From: Scleroderma bovista
Lineage: Eukaryota > Basidiomycota > Agaricomycetes > Boletales > Sclerodermataceae
Assembly (NCBI GenBank): GCA_037178675.1
Contig: JAYMGJ010000258.1
Location: forward strand, 35,642-99,641
Direction of reading: 5' to 3'
Length of the DNA: 64,000 nucleotides
Position 1 is the stretch's first letter. Each line of letters opens with the position of its first letter. The notes under the pieces were generated by a model. That model searched no databases, was not told where the DNA came from, and saw only the letters and a program-made list of their open reading frames with translations. Below, piece after piece: positions 10,023-22,008 of the stretch. The position numbers and the translations under genes are program-made.

Positions 10023-12118
10023 TGTGAGTCAAAGTGTGGACTTGGGTCGGAGTAATAACCCAAACACAACACCAACAAAGGACTACGAAAATGTGCGAGT
10101 GGTGGTTTACCTCCGCGGTGTCCAGAGAGGATGTGCTGAGGAGGAGGGGAAGGGGATCTACACCAACAGGGTGATGCAGACGGTGATGCAGGATACTCCT
10201 GGGGTACAGGAGTAATAGAAGACGAAGGGGATAGGGGTCTGGACTCTTCCTAAGGCCTAGGAAGTGTCAAAGCGGGGATTGGGTTGACTGAGACTGAAAC
10301 AGCGATACTACACCTAGAGATTGGTGCAGCAAAGGGGCAGGGATGCCTCTGATGTCCAGAGGCGAGGAAGATTGACTGGTATGAAGCCTAGACTCTGCTT
10401 GAGCCTAGTATAAAGAATAGATCTTGAATAACTTGGATAAACTTGACAATATTGAGCCTTTAGACCTTCACTGAAGCCTACAAGGACTCAAAGACTGAAG
10501 GGATACTGATTGAGAGAGTCTGAGAGAGGGATAATTTCGTGCAATTGGGTCCTTTTTCACTGGGCTGAGCCCAGGGGTTTAAATACATGGGGGGGCACAG
10601 CATTAAAGTACAAAAAGAGAAGGGAGTAAGCAGAATTTGTCAAGGATTGGTAAGGGATTGGTAAGAGCTTTGTAAGGGGTTTGTAAGCGATCAGTAAGCA
10701 AGGGATAAGCAGGAATGAGTAAGCATAGGAAGCATGAATAAGCTGCTGAGTAAAGGAATGAGTAAGCTGCATGACAAGATTGATTGGTAAGGGAGTGAGT
10801 CATCAGCTGAGTAATATACCAAAAATGCGAAAGGGATAGAGTAATACTGATGACAAGAGAGCATCAGTAAGCAAGGGATGAGTCACTGCACAGCAGAAGG
10901 AGTCATTGATGCACAGCCTAAGAAGTTTGATGGGGGGCTGTGTACCATCAAGAATTTGATGGGACAACAATGGGGAAGATCTGAGATTAATAGGGGGATT
11001 GATCCGAGACAAAACAGCCACAAGAAGGGTACCAGGGGTCCAGAGGTCTTTTTGGGGGGTCAGCATACACTAAGGTATAGTGCATGTGTTCTAGCACTGC
11101 TGAAGCGCAACCATGGGCTCCCTTGATGAGCTCTCTTCTGGGAAAGAACGAGAGAGGGTTCTTCTTCCTAATAGCACAATAAAGTGGGGGAATAACTGTC
11201 ATGGTGCTGGGGGACGTTGTCTGAAAGTAGGGAAGCAGATAGAGTATTGAATTCGACACATCCAGGGAAGTGAGACGAACGACAGAGGAAGATGGACATG
11301 GCAAGTATCTGGGAGGAAGGGACCATAGGCTGAGGGCTCAGGGGACACAGAGACGACCAGAGAAGACTTCTCAAGCTTGACAATAGACCTAAGATGACCG
11401 AAGTACGTCCTTGACGCAGGACTGACGAGGAGAACGCGCTGACCGAGAACGAACTGAGGGAGCAGGCTGGGAAGATATGTGCCAGGCAGTGCACGGGAAC
11501 TCTGGGAGAGGCTGTCCTAAGAGCAGGACATAGTGGAGATCTGCAGCAATAGCGGAGAAATGATCCAGAGAAAATATGGACTCCATAGTGAGCAATGAAG
11601 CAAACGTCTGGATTGCGGGGGGAATATCTCCGTGGGAAATGAACGGATTTGCGTCGGAACTTGACAGGCAGATAGACCACGCTCTAGGCTCTCTGACAGT
11701 ATAGTCACGTGCCTGATAGCTTCAGAAACGACGGAGCTATTCAAAATATCGGAATGCCAGCACTGGGCGCCTAAAAATGACATTTGGGCGCTAAAAATCA
11801 TTTCTTCTCTTTCTCCTTCGTTTCTCCATCAATTCTTCGGCTTCTTTGATCGTTCTGGTATGGGAGTTGGACTGCAGACGTGTGCATTCCTTTCTCATAC
11901 CACAATTGACGTTATTCCTTCAGTTTCTTCTGCTTCTTGGCGGTTCTCGTGCGATAGATGACTGTCTGCATTGGCATTCATCTCTCGCATCAGGATAGTC
12001 GTCTTGTGCGATAGATGGCTACAATGAGGGTCCGTCGTGCTTATCCTTCGCATAAGGATCATTCGATATAGGTGTTATCTTCCATGTTCACTGTACCAAA
12101 CCTGTTTGGTGCGTGACA
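10023..12118 (-). mobile_element. 2.1-kb LTR, copy 1 (solo, minus orientation)
   Basis: Near-identical to the inverted copy at 17640-19733 and clearly related to 26378-28456. Read on the minus strand it starts TGTCACGCACC and ends GACTCACA (TG..CA). The flanks are GCAG (10019-10022) and GCGG (12119-12122), which fits a 4-bp target duplication with one CpG to CpA change. No PBS or gag follows it, so it is a solo LTR. A TATA-like TTTAAATACATGG lies near 10,585. Its short ORFs are not convincing genes. It interrupts repeat arrays A and B. Confidence 0.75.
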
Positions 12119-13690
12119 GCGGTATGAACTTTACCTGCGGTCAAAAACCAAGGTTCCACTCTAACCAATACCAATGTCACGGAATTGGAGAAGATATTCC
12201 CTGTCAACTACTGTGCATAAATGCTGAGTAGGTTTTCCATCTCTGGTGTCGATAGTACATTAAGGGCAGAGTTTAGTCCACTGGTTATAAAAGATTGTCC
12301 CTGGATGATGCATGGTGGCAACCCTTAGCATCACCCCGCGGTGGGTACTCACTCCACTGTAGTCAAACTGTTGTGTAATCAACAGCAGTGGATAGCTAAC
12401 CCGCGGTATCATATGCAGTGGGTGGCCAACCATGGGTAGGTAGTGATTGCAACTGGGACTGTGGTTGATGACCAACCCGCGGTGGGTACTCATTCCACTG
12501 GGTAGTCAACCTGTGCTGTGTAGTCAACAGCGGTGGCTAGCCAATCCTGGGTAGGTAGCTAACCCACCATATGTGTGAATCCGCGGTATCACCTACAGTG
12601 AGCAAAGCCACAATGGGTGGTCACCCCTCAGTAGATAGTTGTTTGTAGTGTAACCGCGGTTACTATTCAACCCGCGGTTGAGAGTCACTCTACAGGGTAG
12701 TCAACCCCTGATATGTATTCAACAGCAGTGGGTAGATAACCTGCGTTGGGTAACTACCCTGCGGCATTTATTGAACCCACAATGGGTACTCTGCTATGTA
12801 CTCTACATGTGCTGTACTGTCAACAGCAATAGCCAGCTACTCTGTATCGAACCCGCAGTTTCATTTGGAGTGGGTAGCCAACCCAGAATGGTTGGTCACC
12901 CCTCAGTAGAGAGTCACTCTGCTTGGTAGTTAACCCCCGCTGTGTAGTAAACAGTGGGTGGATAACCTGCGGTATGTATTGAATCCACAGTGTAACCTGT
13001 AGCAGGTGGTGAACCCGCGGTGAGTACTCTGCTGTGTAGTTGACCTGTACTGTACAGTCGCTAGCTAATCCATGGTGGGAAAGTAACCTGCGGTAAGTAT
13101 TGAACCCGCGGTTTCTGCAGTGGGAGTGAACCCACAATGGGCGGTCACCCCTGGGTTGGTAGTGCGACCGCGGTGTAGTCAACCCGTGGTGGAGAGTTAC
13201 TCCACCGGGTAGTCAACCCCCGCTGTGTAGTCAACTGCTGGCCAACCTAACCCGCGCGGGTAGTTAACCCATGGTTAGTAGTGGGCCCGTAGTGGGCACG
13301 TGGTTTGTAGTAATCCTGCGGTGTGTGATGCCTGTGTATAGTCAGCTATAGTAGTCCATCAATGGTAAGTAGTCAACCCGCAGTAGTCAACCCCAGTAGT
13401 TCACCCGCGGTAATGAAGCCAGTTCTGCTGGTAGGTTGATTAGATTAGTTCCTACTGTATGCAGTAGTATCTATTTTTGCTAGCCCACCCCATACCTTTG
13501 CATTCCAGTAAATATGGGCTCATCCATTAATGTGCACCCAGTAAGATTGCGGCCCACCAACATGACATGATGACAATTCCTATATCCCTACCATAACCCC
13601 TCCTTAACTACTACCATAGCCCACCCATATCACATGGTAACAAAATCATAGTGTGTAGCCCACCTGTATTACTCGGTGATACTCCATCCA
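12119..13690. repeat. Degenerate repeat array B (CAACCCGCGGTGGGTA units) plus array A remnant
   Basis: From about 12,240 to 13,440 short units of roughly 30-45 bp repeat the theme GTAGTCAACCCGCGGTGGGT, with many variants (CCGCAG, CTGCGG, CCGTGG, CCCACAATGGG, CCATGG). About ten exact CCGCGG are present in 1.1 kb. From about 13,480 to 13,690 array-A units (TATGGGCTCA, GCCCACC) return. No genes seen. It looks like a satellite made around a palindromic site. Confidence 0.65.
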
Positions 13691-16268
13691 TGGGCTCCTG
13701 TCCGCTGGCCCGTGACACTCGGCTGATTTTCACCTTCGGGTGGCCGTGTAAGACGGGACAAAGTAGGTACATTATGTGCAAAGACGTCCCCGATTACTGT
13801 TGCCACCTCAAAACAATTTGGTGACCCATTTCGCCATCCTGCGCGCACGGCTTCCATCACATTGACCACAATTCAGACTGCCTGCACAGAACATGCTCCT
13901 TCCGACTACAAGCCATTCTTGAAGGTTTGCAGGCGACTCAGTTTGAATGGCATTACTGAGCCGTTCTGGAAGCCTCACCCACTATCGGATCCATCTGAGT
14001 TCATCAACCCCGAAGTCCTTCACCATTTCCACTGATTATTCTGGGACCATGATGCACAATGGTGCATTTTTGTTGTAGGCACCGCCAAGATAGACTTTCG
14101 CTTTTCAGTGCTTCAAACTGCCGTTGGCTACCGCGCATTCACAGAGTGTAATGAACTAACTTTTTATCTTATCTAATCTGTGATTAGATGACATCTTATC
14201 TTATCGTACCATAGTATCTTATCTAGTGCATCTTATCTGAAGGTCTGTCTAGACTACAGCCTCGTGCTGTACATGCTGTACCCCTTGATGTCATTAGCAT
14301 AGCCTTACCACAGGACGGCAGCTGTGCTCACTGCCTCGTACAGCATGCAGCCTCATGGATAGCCTCGCACAGGACACGTGTAGTGTAGTATATATACTGC
14401 TGCAATCCAGCACCCAGAGGCTCTCCATTTGAGCTCTCTTTGGGTTTTCGCTCTAAGACGCTTGATTCCTATTTCCTCCTCAGAGTCTCAACGTGTGGTA
14501 GTTCTTTGGGTTGTTTGCCCTTAGGGTTGTCTCACAGAGGGCATCTCAAAGCTGAAGCAGGTCACTGGCCAAGATCACCGTGCTGTCCAGCACTATATCA
14601 TAGGTGTCATCGCTGGTAGGGTTCCATGCCAATTCCTTGTCGCGATTTGCACTCTCCTTGACTTCCGGTACCTAGCCCAAGCACCGTGTTTTACAGATCA
14701 TTCCCTTGGAAACATTGAAAAGGCACTGCAAGAATTTCATGACAATAAGGATGCCATCGTGCGGGCGGGCGCTCGGAAGGACTCCTGGACTATACCCAAA
14801 CTGGAGTTGCTCCAGAGTGTTGTCCCCAGCATACGTCTCTCTGGAGCGCTCATGCAGTGGTCCACTGACATCACTGAACATGCTCACATCCAGGAGATCA
14901 AGATCCCTGCCTGCGCCGGCAACAATCAAAATTATTATAGTCAAATTGTGCGTTATCTTGACTGTTCAGAGAAGTGTTTTCAGTTTGATCTCGCCACTTA
15001 CTTGCACTCACAGGGCAGTCAAGTAGATTGGGGCAAAGAAAATGAAGATGAAGTATTTGAGCAGGTTGATGGGCATGAATCCTATCCAGAAGACCCGTCC
15101 GTCGCTGACCATATGGCTGCATTTCGTCCTGCCAGCAATTACTTCGCCATGGCTGATGCTCTTCAACATGGCTCTATCTCCATGGCTGGCACCAAGCCAT
15201 ATGGTACCTTCTCAACCACCACGACCGCTGTAGAGACTGTCCTGTCTCTAGGTGTGTAGTGTTACTGATAGTAGTACTGACACTGGACTCTCCTACCTTA
15301 GCTTATGTAGGCTTGTATTAGCTCACTAAGCAATCTCCCTCTTTCCTGTGTATATGTTTGATCTCAGTCCTGGAGTGACTGAACACCACTACTCTCCCTA
15401 TTCCCTCTAGTCTCCCCAGTCCTTGGGAGCCTTGCCTGACCTCCAGAAGCTCCTGGGTTGAATGCACCTCATCTGAGGGAGCAGCCACCCAAACACTTAG
15501 TAGTCTTTTCACCGCCTTTCACCTTGCTTCCAAGCCATCCCTATGCCTCAGTCTTGATGAAGCAGCTGAAACATTCAAGATCCCAGATCTCCATCAAACT
15601 TTGATGGAATATCTCCACCATTTGGAGAATGGAACACCGTATGTTGTATCTGGGACCAGAACCAACCACTGCGTACTGCCCTTCGACCACATTCAGATAT
15701 GGTACAAGGTCCATACGCAGCAAATGCAATACTATAACAGCAAGGTTCCTGATGGCCTGCAGATGCTACGTACCCTTCCCCCCTCGACATCCTGCCCTCA
15801 CGGCCTGTATGATGCAGTCGTGATCAATGCTGAGCCACAGAGTGAATGGCCATGATGTGGTCTCAACGGTATGTCCAGTACTATGTAGTTACTTAAGCTG
15901 ATCTGTCCAGCTGGCCATTCTATTGCCAAGTTACGAATGATTTTCTGTCCCCTCCGGTCCAACAGCTTTTTAGCCTATGTCCATCACTTCAATGTTGTTC
16001 CTCAACAGGGAACGCCCAACCACGTTCACCTGGGAACAGGCATGCATTTGCTTTGACAAGCAGTTAGATCAGATGGAAGCAGGATTGGAGATGTGATCCC
16101 TATTATGCAGGTCCGCTCTCCTGCCCATCTGATTCCGAACTTCGGCAAAGAAGCTCACCCTCGTTTGACATGCAAAAATAGCTACAACGTGTCGGGTGAG
16201 TTTTGGCTGAATAAATACTGGTCAAAGGAGTTCTATTTCGCACTTTCATCTTATCCTGGTCATACATA
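13691..16268 (+). pseudogene. Plavaka-type transposase fragment with DUF6830-like C-terminus
   Basis: C-terminal half of a Plavaka-like transposase on the plus strand. It opens abruptly at about 13,690 after the repeats. Recognisable blocks are KVCRRLNLNGITEPFWK, FINPEVLHHFH (then TGA at 14033 where Arg is usual), FWDHDAQWC and KIDFRFSVLQ. After a solo-LTR insertion, the blocks QVTGQDHRAVQHYIIGVIAG, DFRYLAQAP, IPKLELLQSVVPSIRLSG, TEHAHI and AGNNQNYYSQIVRYLD follow. The reading then scatters over frames to GEFWLNKYWSKE near 16,215. The N-terminal zinc finger and the catalytic first half are missing, so it is a dead fragment. Confidence 0.7.
14147..14534 (+). mobile_element. Solo LTR (388 bp) with CAGAG target duplication
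   Basis: Starts TGTAATGAAC and ends GTTGTCTCA (TG..CA). It is flanked by CAGAG at 14142-14146 and 14535-14539. Removing it rejoins the transposase reading AFTEGISKLKQ in frame, proving an insertion. A TATATATA-like box at about 14,388 and a pyrimidine-rich leader fit an LTR promoter in plus orientation. Its family (copia or gypsy) is not settled. Confidence 0.85.
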
Positions 16269-16388
16269 AAACTACGTAGTCATTTTGCACCTCATGTATG
16301 TTATCAGTCAATGGGATCGATCTGGATCGAGACTTAAATCGAAATCTTCCACCACCTGATAGCACTTTTCTTCCCAACAACTGCTAGC

Positions 16389-17101
16389 ATGTCGCAACTC
16401 CTCCGTCCAGCAGCGCAGGTACTAAACAGTGTTTTCTTTTACCGAATACGGCTACATGTTGATAAAATGGTTTGTTACTTGTAGCCACTGACTTCCCATG
16501 CAACGCCATACTCATTAACATGTGTGAGTACCCATTGGACTTTGTGTATCAACAGAAACCTGACATATCCCAGCTCCAAACCATCCCTCCTACTTACAGG
16601 CCGAAAGACGGTTGGTATCGCAAACGCATGGATCCGCTGGTCCACAATGACACCCGGGGTCTTCATTGGACACTCAATCCTTCTGAGAGTAGGCACCTGC
16701 TTGCCGTTCTTTTCCCAGATCGTGAGCTCTTTCAAAGGTCGGTAGAGCTACTCCCAGCTGCATCGTCTGGCCCTTCCCTCGAAATGAATGATATCCTAGA
16801 AAGGCTGTGGGACGGTAACTACTACGGGAAGGAGACTCAGGATGAGGATAATGTGAAGGACAAAGATATGAAGGGCAAGGGCAAGGATATGAAGGGCATG
16901 GGTAAGGCTACAAAGAAAAAGAAGGCTATGAAGAAAAAGGACTCGGAATGCTGGCTACGTGGTTCGTCGGCCATAAAAAGTGAATCTAATATGGCATGTT
17001 TTCTAAATGTTATTATGGATGCTGTCGAGGGTGCGGTTGGTGGAAAGTTTTTAAACAAACAGTATGTTATTTCATTGGACTTTGACAACTTGTTGTATTA
17101 A
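16389..17101 (+). CDS. Hypothetical protein with Lys-rich C-terminal tract
   Basis: Possible gene from ATG 16389 with an intron of about 65 bp ending at the TTGTAG near 16,483. The long open frame that follows encodes VPLVHND-like and HWTLNPSESRHLLAVLFPD segments, then a Lys/Asp/Met-rich low-complexity tract (KDKDMKGKGKDMKG near 16,855-16,900) and a short hydrophobic end. I do not recognise it. It lies between Plavaka debris and a solo LTR, so it could be a transposon accessory gene or a chance frame. Confidence 0.3.
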
Positions 17102-17639
17102 TACCACTGACTATCAGAATATGGGTGGCGGATGGAGCCAATGCACCCCTGCAAGGATCGGACGCTAATTGAAAACCTGATCTGATCCTTCTCCCAGCAG
17201 ATGTCACAAGTTCATCAAAACCATTGGACTGGAGGGATGTTAGCGCCATTGGGGAGATGAAGATCAATAAATCACCAAACACCGTGAAGAGTTCATACAT
17301 AGAGGCGGCTGGGAAGACTGCACTACTCTTATATGCTCAAGATGGGCGACACTCCGCTCCTTGTCTGTGATTATGATTATTGGGACACCACATTATTCTG
17401 ACGTTTTTTGACAGGGGCAGATCTCTTTCGACCACACCCATTGATATCAACCAACATCCCAAAGTATTTTTATGAATTTTAGTCGGTCTCTCGCGCGCGC
17501 CACTTTGTCATATCAGGTTCAATGAAACTGTAATCTCGGAGGCGGGTGGGAAGAAGCGTGTCCTGGTTGCATGGACTGGGGACTTAGTGGGGAGTGCGGT
17601 TGTCATGGACAGCCTTCTTTTCATTTCAGACATGTTAGA
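17102..17639. other. No gene recognised
   Basis: About 540 bp with no convincing frame, repeat or RNA gene. Confidence 0.3.
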
Positions 17640-19733
17640 TGTCACGCACCAAACAGGTTTGGTACAGTGAACATGGAAGATAACGCCTATATTGAATGAT
17701 CCTTATGTGAAGGATAAGCACGACGGACCCTCATCGTACCCATCTATCGCACAAGAAGACTATCCTGATGCGAAAGATGAATGCCAATGCAGACAGTCAT
17801 CTATCGCACGAGAACCGCCAAGAAGCAGAAGAAACTGAAGGAATAACGTCAATTGTGGTATGAGAAAGGAATGCACATGTCTGCAGTCCAACTCCCATAC
17901 CAGAACGATCAAAGAAGCCGAAGAATTGACAGAGAAACGAAGGAGAAAGAGAAGAAATGATTTTTAGCGCCCAAATGTCATTTTTAGGCGCCCAGTGCTG
18001 GCATTCCGATATTTTGAATAGCTCCGTCGTTTCTGAAGCTATCAGGCACGTGACTATACTGTCAGAGAGCCTAGAGCGTGGTCTATCTGCCTGTCAAGTT
18101 CCGACGCAAATCCGTTCATTTCCCACGGAGATATTCCCCCCGCAATCCAGACGTTTGCTTCATTGCTCACTATGGAGTCCATATTTTCTCTGGATCATTT
18201 CTCCGCTATTGCTGCAGATCTCCACTATGTCCTGCTCTTAGGACAGCCTCTCCCAGAGTTCCCGTGCACTGCCTGGCACATATCTTCCCAGCCTGCTCCC
18301 TCAGTTCGTTCTCGGTCAGCGCGTTCTCCTCGTCAGTCCTGCGTCAAGGACGTACTTCGGTCATCTTAGGTCTATTGTCAAGCTTGAGAAGTCTTCTCTG
18401 GTCGTCTCTGTGTCCCCTGAGCCCTCAGCCTATGGTCCCTTCCTCCCAGATACTTGCCATGTCCATCTTCCTCTGTCATTCGTCTCACTTCCCTGGATGT
18501 GTCGAATTCAATACTCTATCTGCTTCCCTACTTTCAGACAACGTCCCCCAGCACCATGACAGTTATTCCCCCACTTTATTGTGCTATTAGGAAGAAGAAC
18601 CCTCTCTCGTTCTTTCCCAGAAGAGAGCTCATCAAGGGAGCCCATGGTTGCGCTTCAGCAGTGCTAGAACACATGCACTATACCTTAGTGTATGCTGACC
18701 CCCCAAAAAGACCTCTGGACCCCTGGTACCCTTCTTGTGGCTGTTTTGTCTCGGATCAATCCCCCTATTAATCTCAGATCTTCCCCATTGTTGTCCCATC
18801 AAATTCTTGATGGTACACAGCCCCCCATCAAACTTCTTAGGCTGTGCATCAATGACTCCTTCTGCTGTGCAGTGACTCATCCCTTGCTTACTGATGCTCT
18901 CTTGTCATCAGTATTACTCTATCCCTTTCGCATTTTTGGTATATTACTCAGCTGATGACTCACTCCCTTACCAATCAATCTTGTCATGCAGCTTACTCAT
19001 TCCTTTACTCAGCAGCTTATTCATGCTTCCTATGCTTACTCATTCCTGCTTATCCCTTGCTTACTGATCGCTTACAAACCCCTTACAAAGCTCTTACCAA
19101 TCCCTTACCAATCCTTGACAAATTCTGCTTACTCCCTTCTCTTTTTGTACTTTAATGCTGTGCCCCCCCATGTATTTAAACCCCTGGGCTCAGCCCAGTG
19201 AAAAAAGACCCAATTGCACGAAATTATCCCTCTCTCAGACTCTCTCAGTCAGTATCCCCTCAGTTCTTTGAGTCTTGTAGACTTCAGTGAAGGTCTAAAG
19301 GCTCTGATATCTCAAGTTTATTCAGTCTATTCAAGTCCAAGTGTTTCTCTAGGCTCAAGCGGAGTCTAGCCAGTCAATCCTTCATCTCTCATTGCTTCTG
19401 GACGTCAGGAGCCCCCTTGTCCCCTTGCTGCACCCATCTCTAGGTGTAGTATCGCTGTTTCAGTCTCAGTCAACCCAATCCCCGCTTTGACACTTCCTAG
19501 GCTTTAGGAAGAGTCCAGACCCCTATCCCCTTCGTCTTCTATTACTCCTGTACCCCAGGAGTATCCTGCATCATCGTCTGCATCACCCTGTTGGTGTAGA
19601 TCCTCTTCCCCCCTCCTCAGCATATCCTCTCTGGACACCGCGGAGGTAAACCACCACTCGCACTTTTTCGTAGTCCTTTGTTGGTGTTGTGTTTGGGTTA
19701 TTACTCCGACCCAAATCCTCACTTTGACTCACA
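17640..19733 (+). mobile_element. 2.1-kb LTR, copy 2 (plus orientation)
   Basis: Inverted near-identical copy of 10023-12118. It starts TGTCACGCACC and ends GACTCACA. The right neighbour is the broken RNase-H end of a gypsy pol gene, not a PBS. The left neighbour is unrelated sequence. The flanks TTAGA and GCGCC do not match, so this copy probably arose by recombination or deletion rather than clean solo-LTR formation. Confidence 0.75.
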
Positions 19734-21631
19734 GCGCCTACTCCATAAAGTGAAGCATTGCACACGAGCCATATAGGCTCAGGTTTTGAGGGGTCAATGG
19801 GCCTCAGAATAGGGTATTTGCACGCCAGCGCCTTGATAGTTTGGAAACACTTATCGTGGAGTTCCCTCCACTGGAATGGATGACCATTCCTCTGTATCCC
19901 TGTGAGAGGCATGGCATATGTAGACACGTCGGGCATGAACTGTGCCAGGTATTCTATGAGGCCCACAAATCTCTGTACCTCATTCAGATTCCTTGGGGTC
20001 CTCCAGCCTCTGATCCGGGACATCTTGTCCCTGTCAGCGTGAACGCCCTTTTCATCGATGACATGTCCGAGGCAATCGAGCCTTATCACATATAAGTCAC
20101 ATTTCTCCTTCTCAAGGTAGAATCTGTTCTTCCTCAGTATCTCGAATATCTTTCTGAGGTGCTGTTCATGCTCCTTGATTGTCTCACTATAGACGAATAA
20201 ATCATCGAGATAAGCGTAGACAAAACGACCCAGATGGTCACGGAATATAACTGTCATCAGGCATTGGAATGTCGCTGGGGCGTTGCAGTCCCCTTGTTGC
20301 ATGACCTGACTGAGGAAGGTCCCATAAATTGTGGAGAATGTGGTCTTCCACACATCCTGAGGCTCTATCCTCACCTGTTCATATGCATTGGATAGGACTA
20401 TCTTTGAGTGGTATTTTGCTCATGCTATGTCCATCCAGATCTGATCCTGATCAGGGAAGGGAGTGACATCCTTAACAGTATTGTCATTCCTCTTCCGGCA
20501 ATCTACGACCGTTCATAGCTTGCCAGTTTTCTTCGGGATGCATAGCATTGGGGCAGCCTGCGGGACGCTCTTCATTTCCCACCATCCAGCGTCGGTATAC
20601 ATTCGTATCTTTTCTGACAACTGTTGTTTCAGTGCATCTGGACACCTGGGCAGATGGTATGAGTACTGTTTGCCCTTGTCTAAAAGTGGTATCCTGTGGT
20701 TCACCTCCTGCAAGGGTGGTAACTTCAGGATCATCCCACTTAATATGTCATTATATTCTTGGAACCACTGGTTCCATAATCGAGGTATATCCCCCTCAGT
20801 CATGGGCTTAACTGCCCTAATTCCTGCGAGTCTCCTTGCTGTAATCATAGGTTCTGCTTCGTTTACCGGGTCGATCCTTCCAACGCTCCCCCCCCCTCCC
20901 CTGCATACACACGACTGGGCGCCAGCCAGGTCCGCCTGTGTAGGCAGTCAATTGCATTGAGGAGGGTTCCCCATTACACGCATGCGAGATGTGTTGGAGA
21001 TAAACAGAATTGTTGTGGTATGTTTACCTACTTACATAAGCATGCATCGCACTAGAGTAGAGTTCCAAGTACCATAGTTCCCTCAGTAGCTTGCCAGACT
21101 ACTGAGGTTACCTACAGCTCCTTCTCTCTTCTTCTACAGCTAGACCTTCCCTGTGCAGACCACCACCTTTCTATAAGATGGTCTCACAGATGGGGCCTTG
21201 GGGTCCTGTAACATGGGAATCTCTCCACACCCAATGCGCAGTTTCTGTTGACTGAAGTTGACAACAGCGGTGTTCTGCCACAGGAATGGTATGCCTAGGA
21301 TGCAATCGTAGCGATCGATATTCGCAACATCGAAGTATATTTGGGCTGAAAATGCCCTGATCGATAGCTGAGCGCGCACTCCATGGGTAATCCTCAAGCG
21401 GCTACCCATGCATCCCAACTGCAAAGTGAGCTGTTGCTCAAGGGGGAATATAGCCACACGGGTGACCGTGGCAAACGCGGGGCTCAGGAAATTCCCCATA
21501 CTCCCAGTGTCAACCATAGTGAGGGCATGACACCCATGAATCAGTGCCTCGACAGTAACGCAGGCCCAGATGCCTGCGGGAACCATCGGGCGCAAGATCG
21601 TCCCTTGCAAATTATTTGCATTCAATGCATA
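19734..21631 (-). pseudogene. Gypsy element 1 protease-reverse transcriptase remnant
   Basis: Protease: MVDTGSMGNFLSPAF with the DTG catalytic triad near 21,520. RT: KKTGKL, then TGA at 20513-20515 before TVVDCRKRN, and MDIA, then TGA at 20420-20422 before AKYHS. The catalytic AYLDDLFVYS, LGHVIDEKG and FVGLIEYLAQFMP blocks follow (about 20,230-19,930). The reading ends in YGVGAV at 19734, where the 2.1-kb LTR begins. Both TGA codons stand where Arg is usual in the family. A third TGA at 21632-21634 stands where Trp is expected (FWYALNANN). Confidence 0.8.
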
Positions 21632-22008
21632 TCAGAATGCTCGAGCCACGGGCTCAGTGGTCATCGCGGCCATGCGCCAGTCAATCCTTGCCAGGGCCCT
21701 GTCCCCATTCCATGCTCCTGAAGAGATCACGGTCTCTCGACCATTTCCGCGTACTATGACGACTGTGTCGTCCTCGTAATGTAATATGCTTGTTTCTGTC
21801 AATGCTTGGGGGCGCATGTCCCCCACAGAACTCGCTGGAGCAGGCACGGGGGATTCCATCGCTAAGCCGTGAATCCCCATGCCTGCCACCATGTGATGCA
21901 GTTCACTCTTGAGCAGGTCGTCACACTCTTCACCATCAGCGATCATCGCCGGGGGACTAACCACCCTTGCAATGTCGTCTACAGGCTCGGGGGCCTGTAC
22001 CCCTACAT

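Noticed and set aside
10878..11801. ORFs inside the 2.1-kb LTRs (repeated in three copies) as genes
   Set aside because: They are conserved only because the LTR is repeated, show no domain, and overlap in several frames.
8990..13690. CRISPR-like array
   Set aside because: Units are degenerate, without constant repeats and unique spacers, and the genome is eukaryotic.
17640..19733. LTR copy 2 as the 5' LTR of an intact element
   Set aside because: No PBS follows; the next sequence is a truncated RT of opposite orientation.
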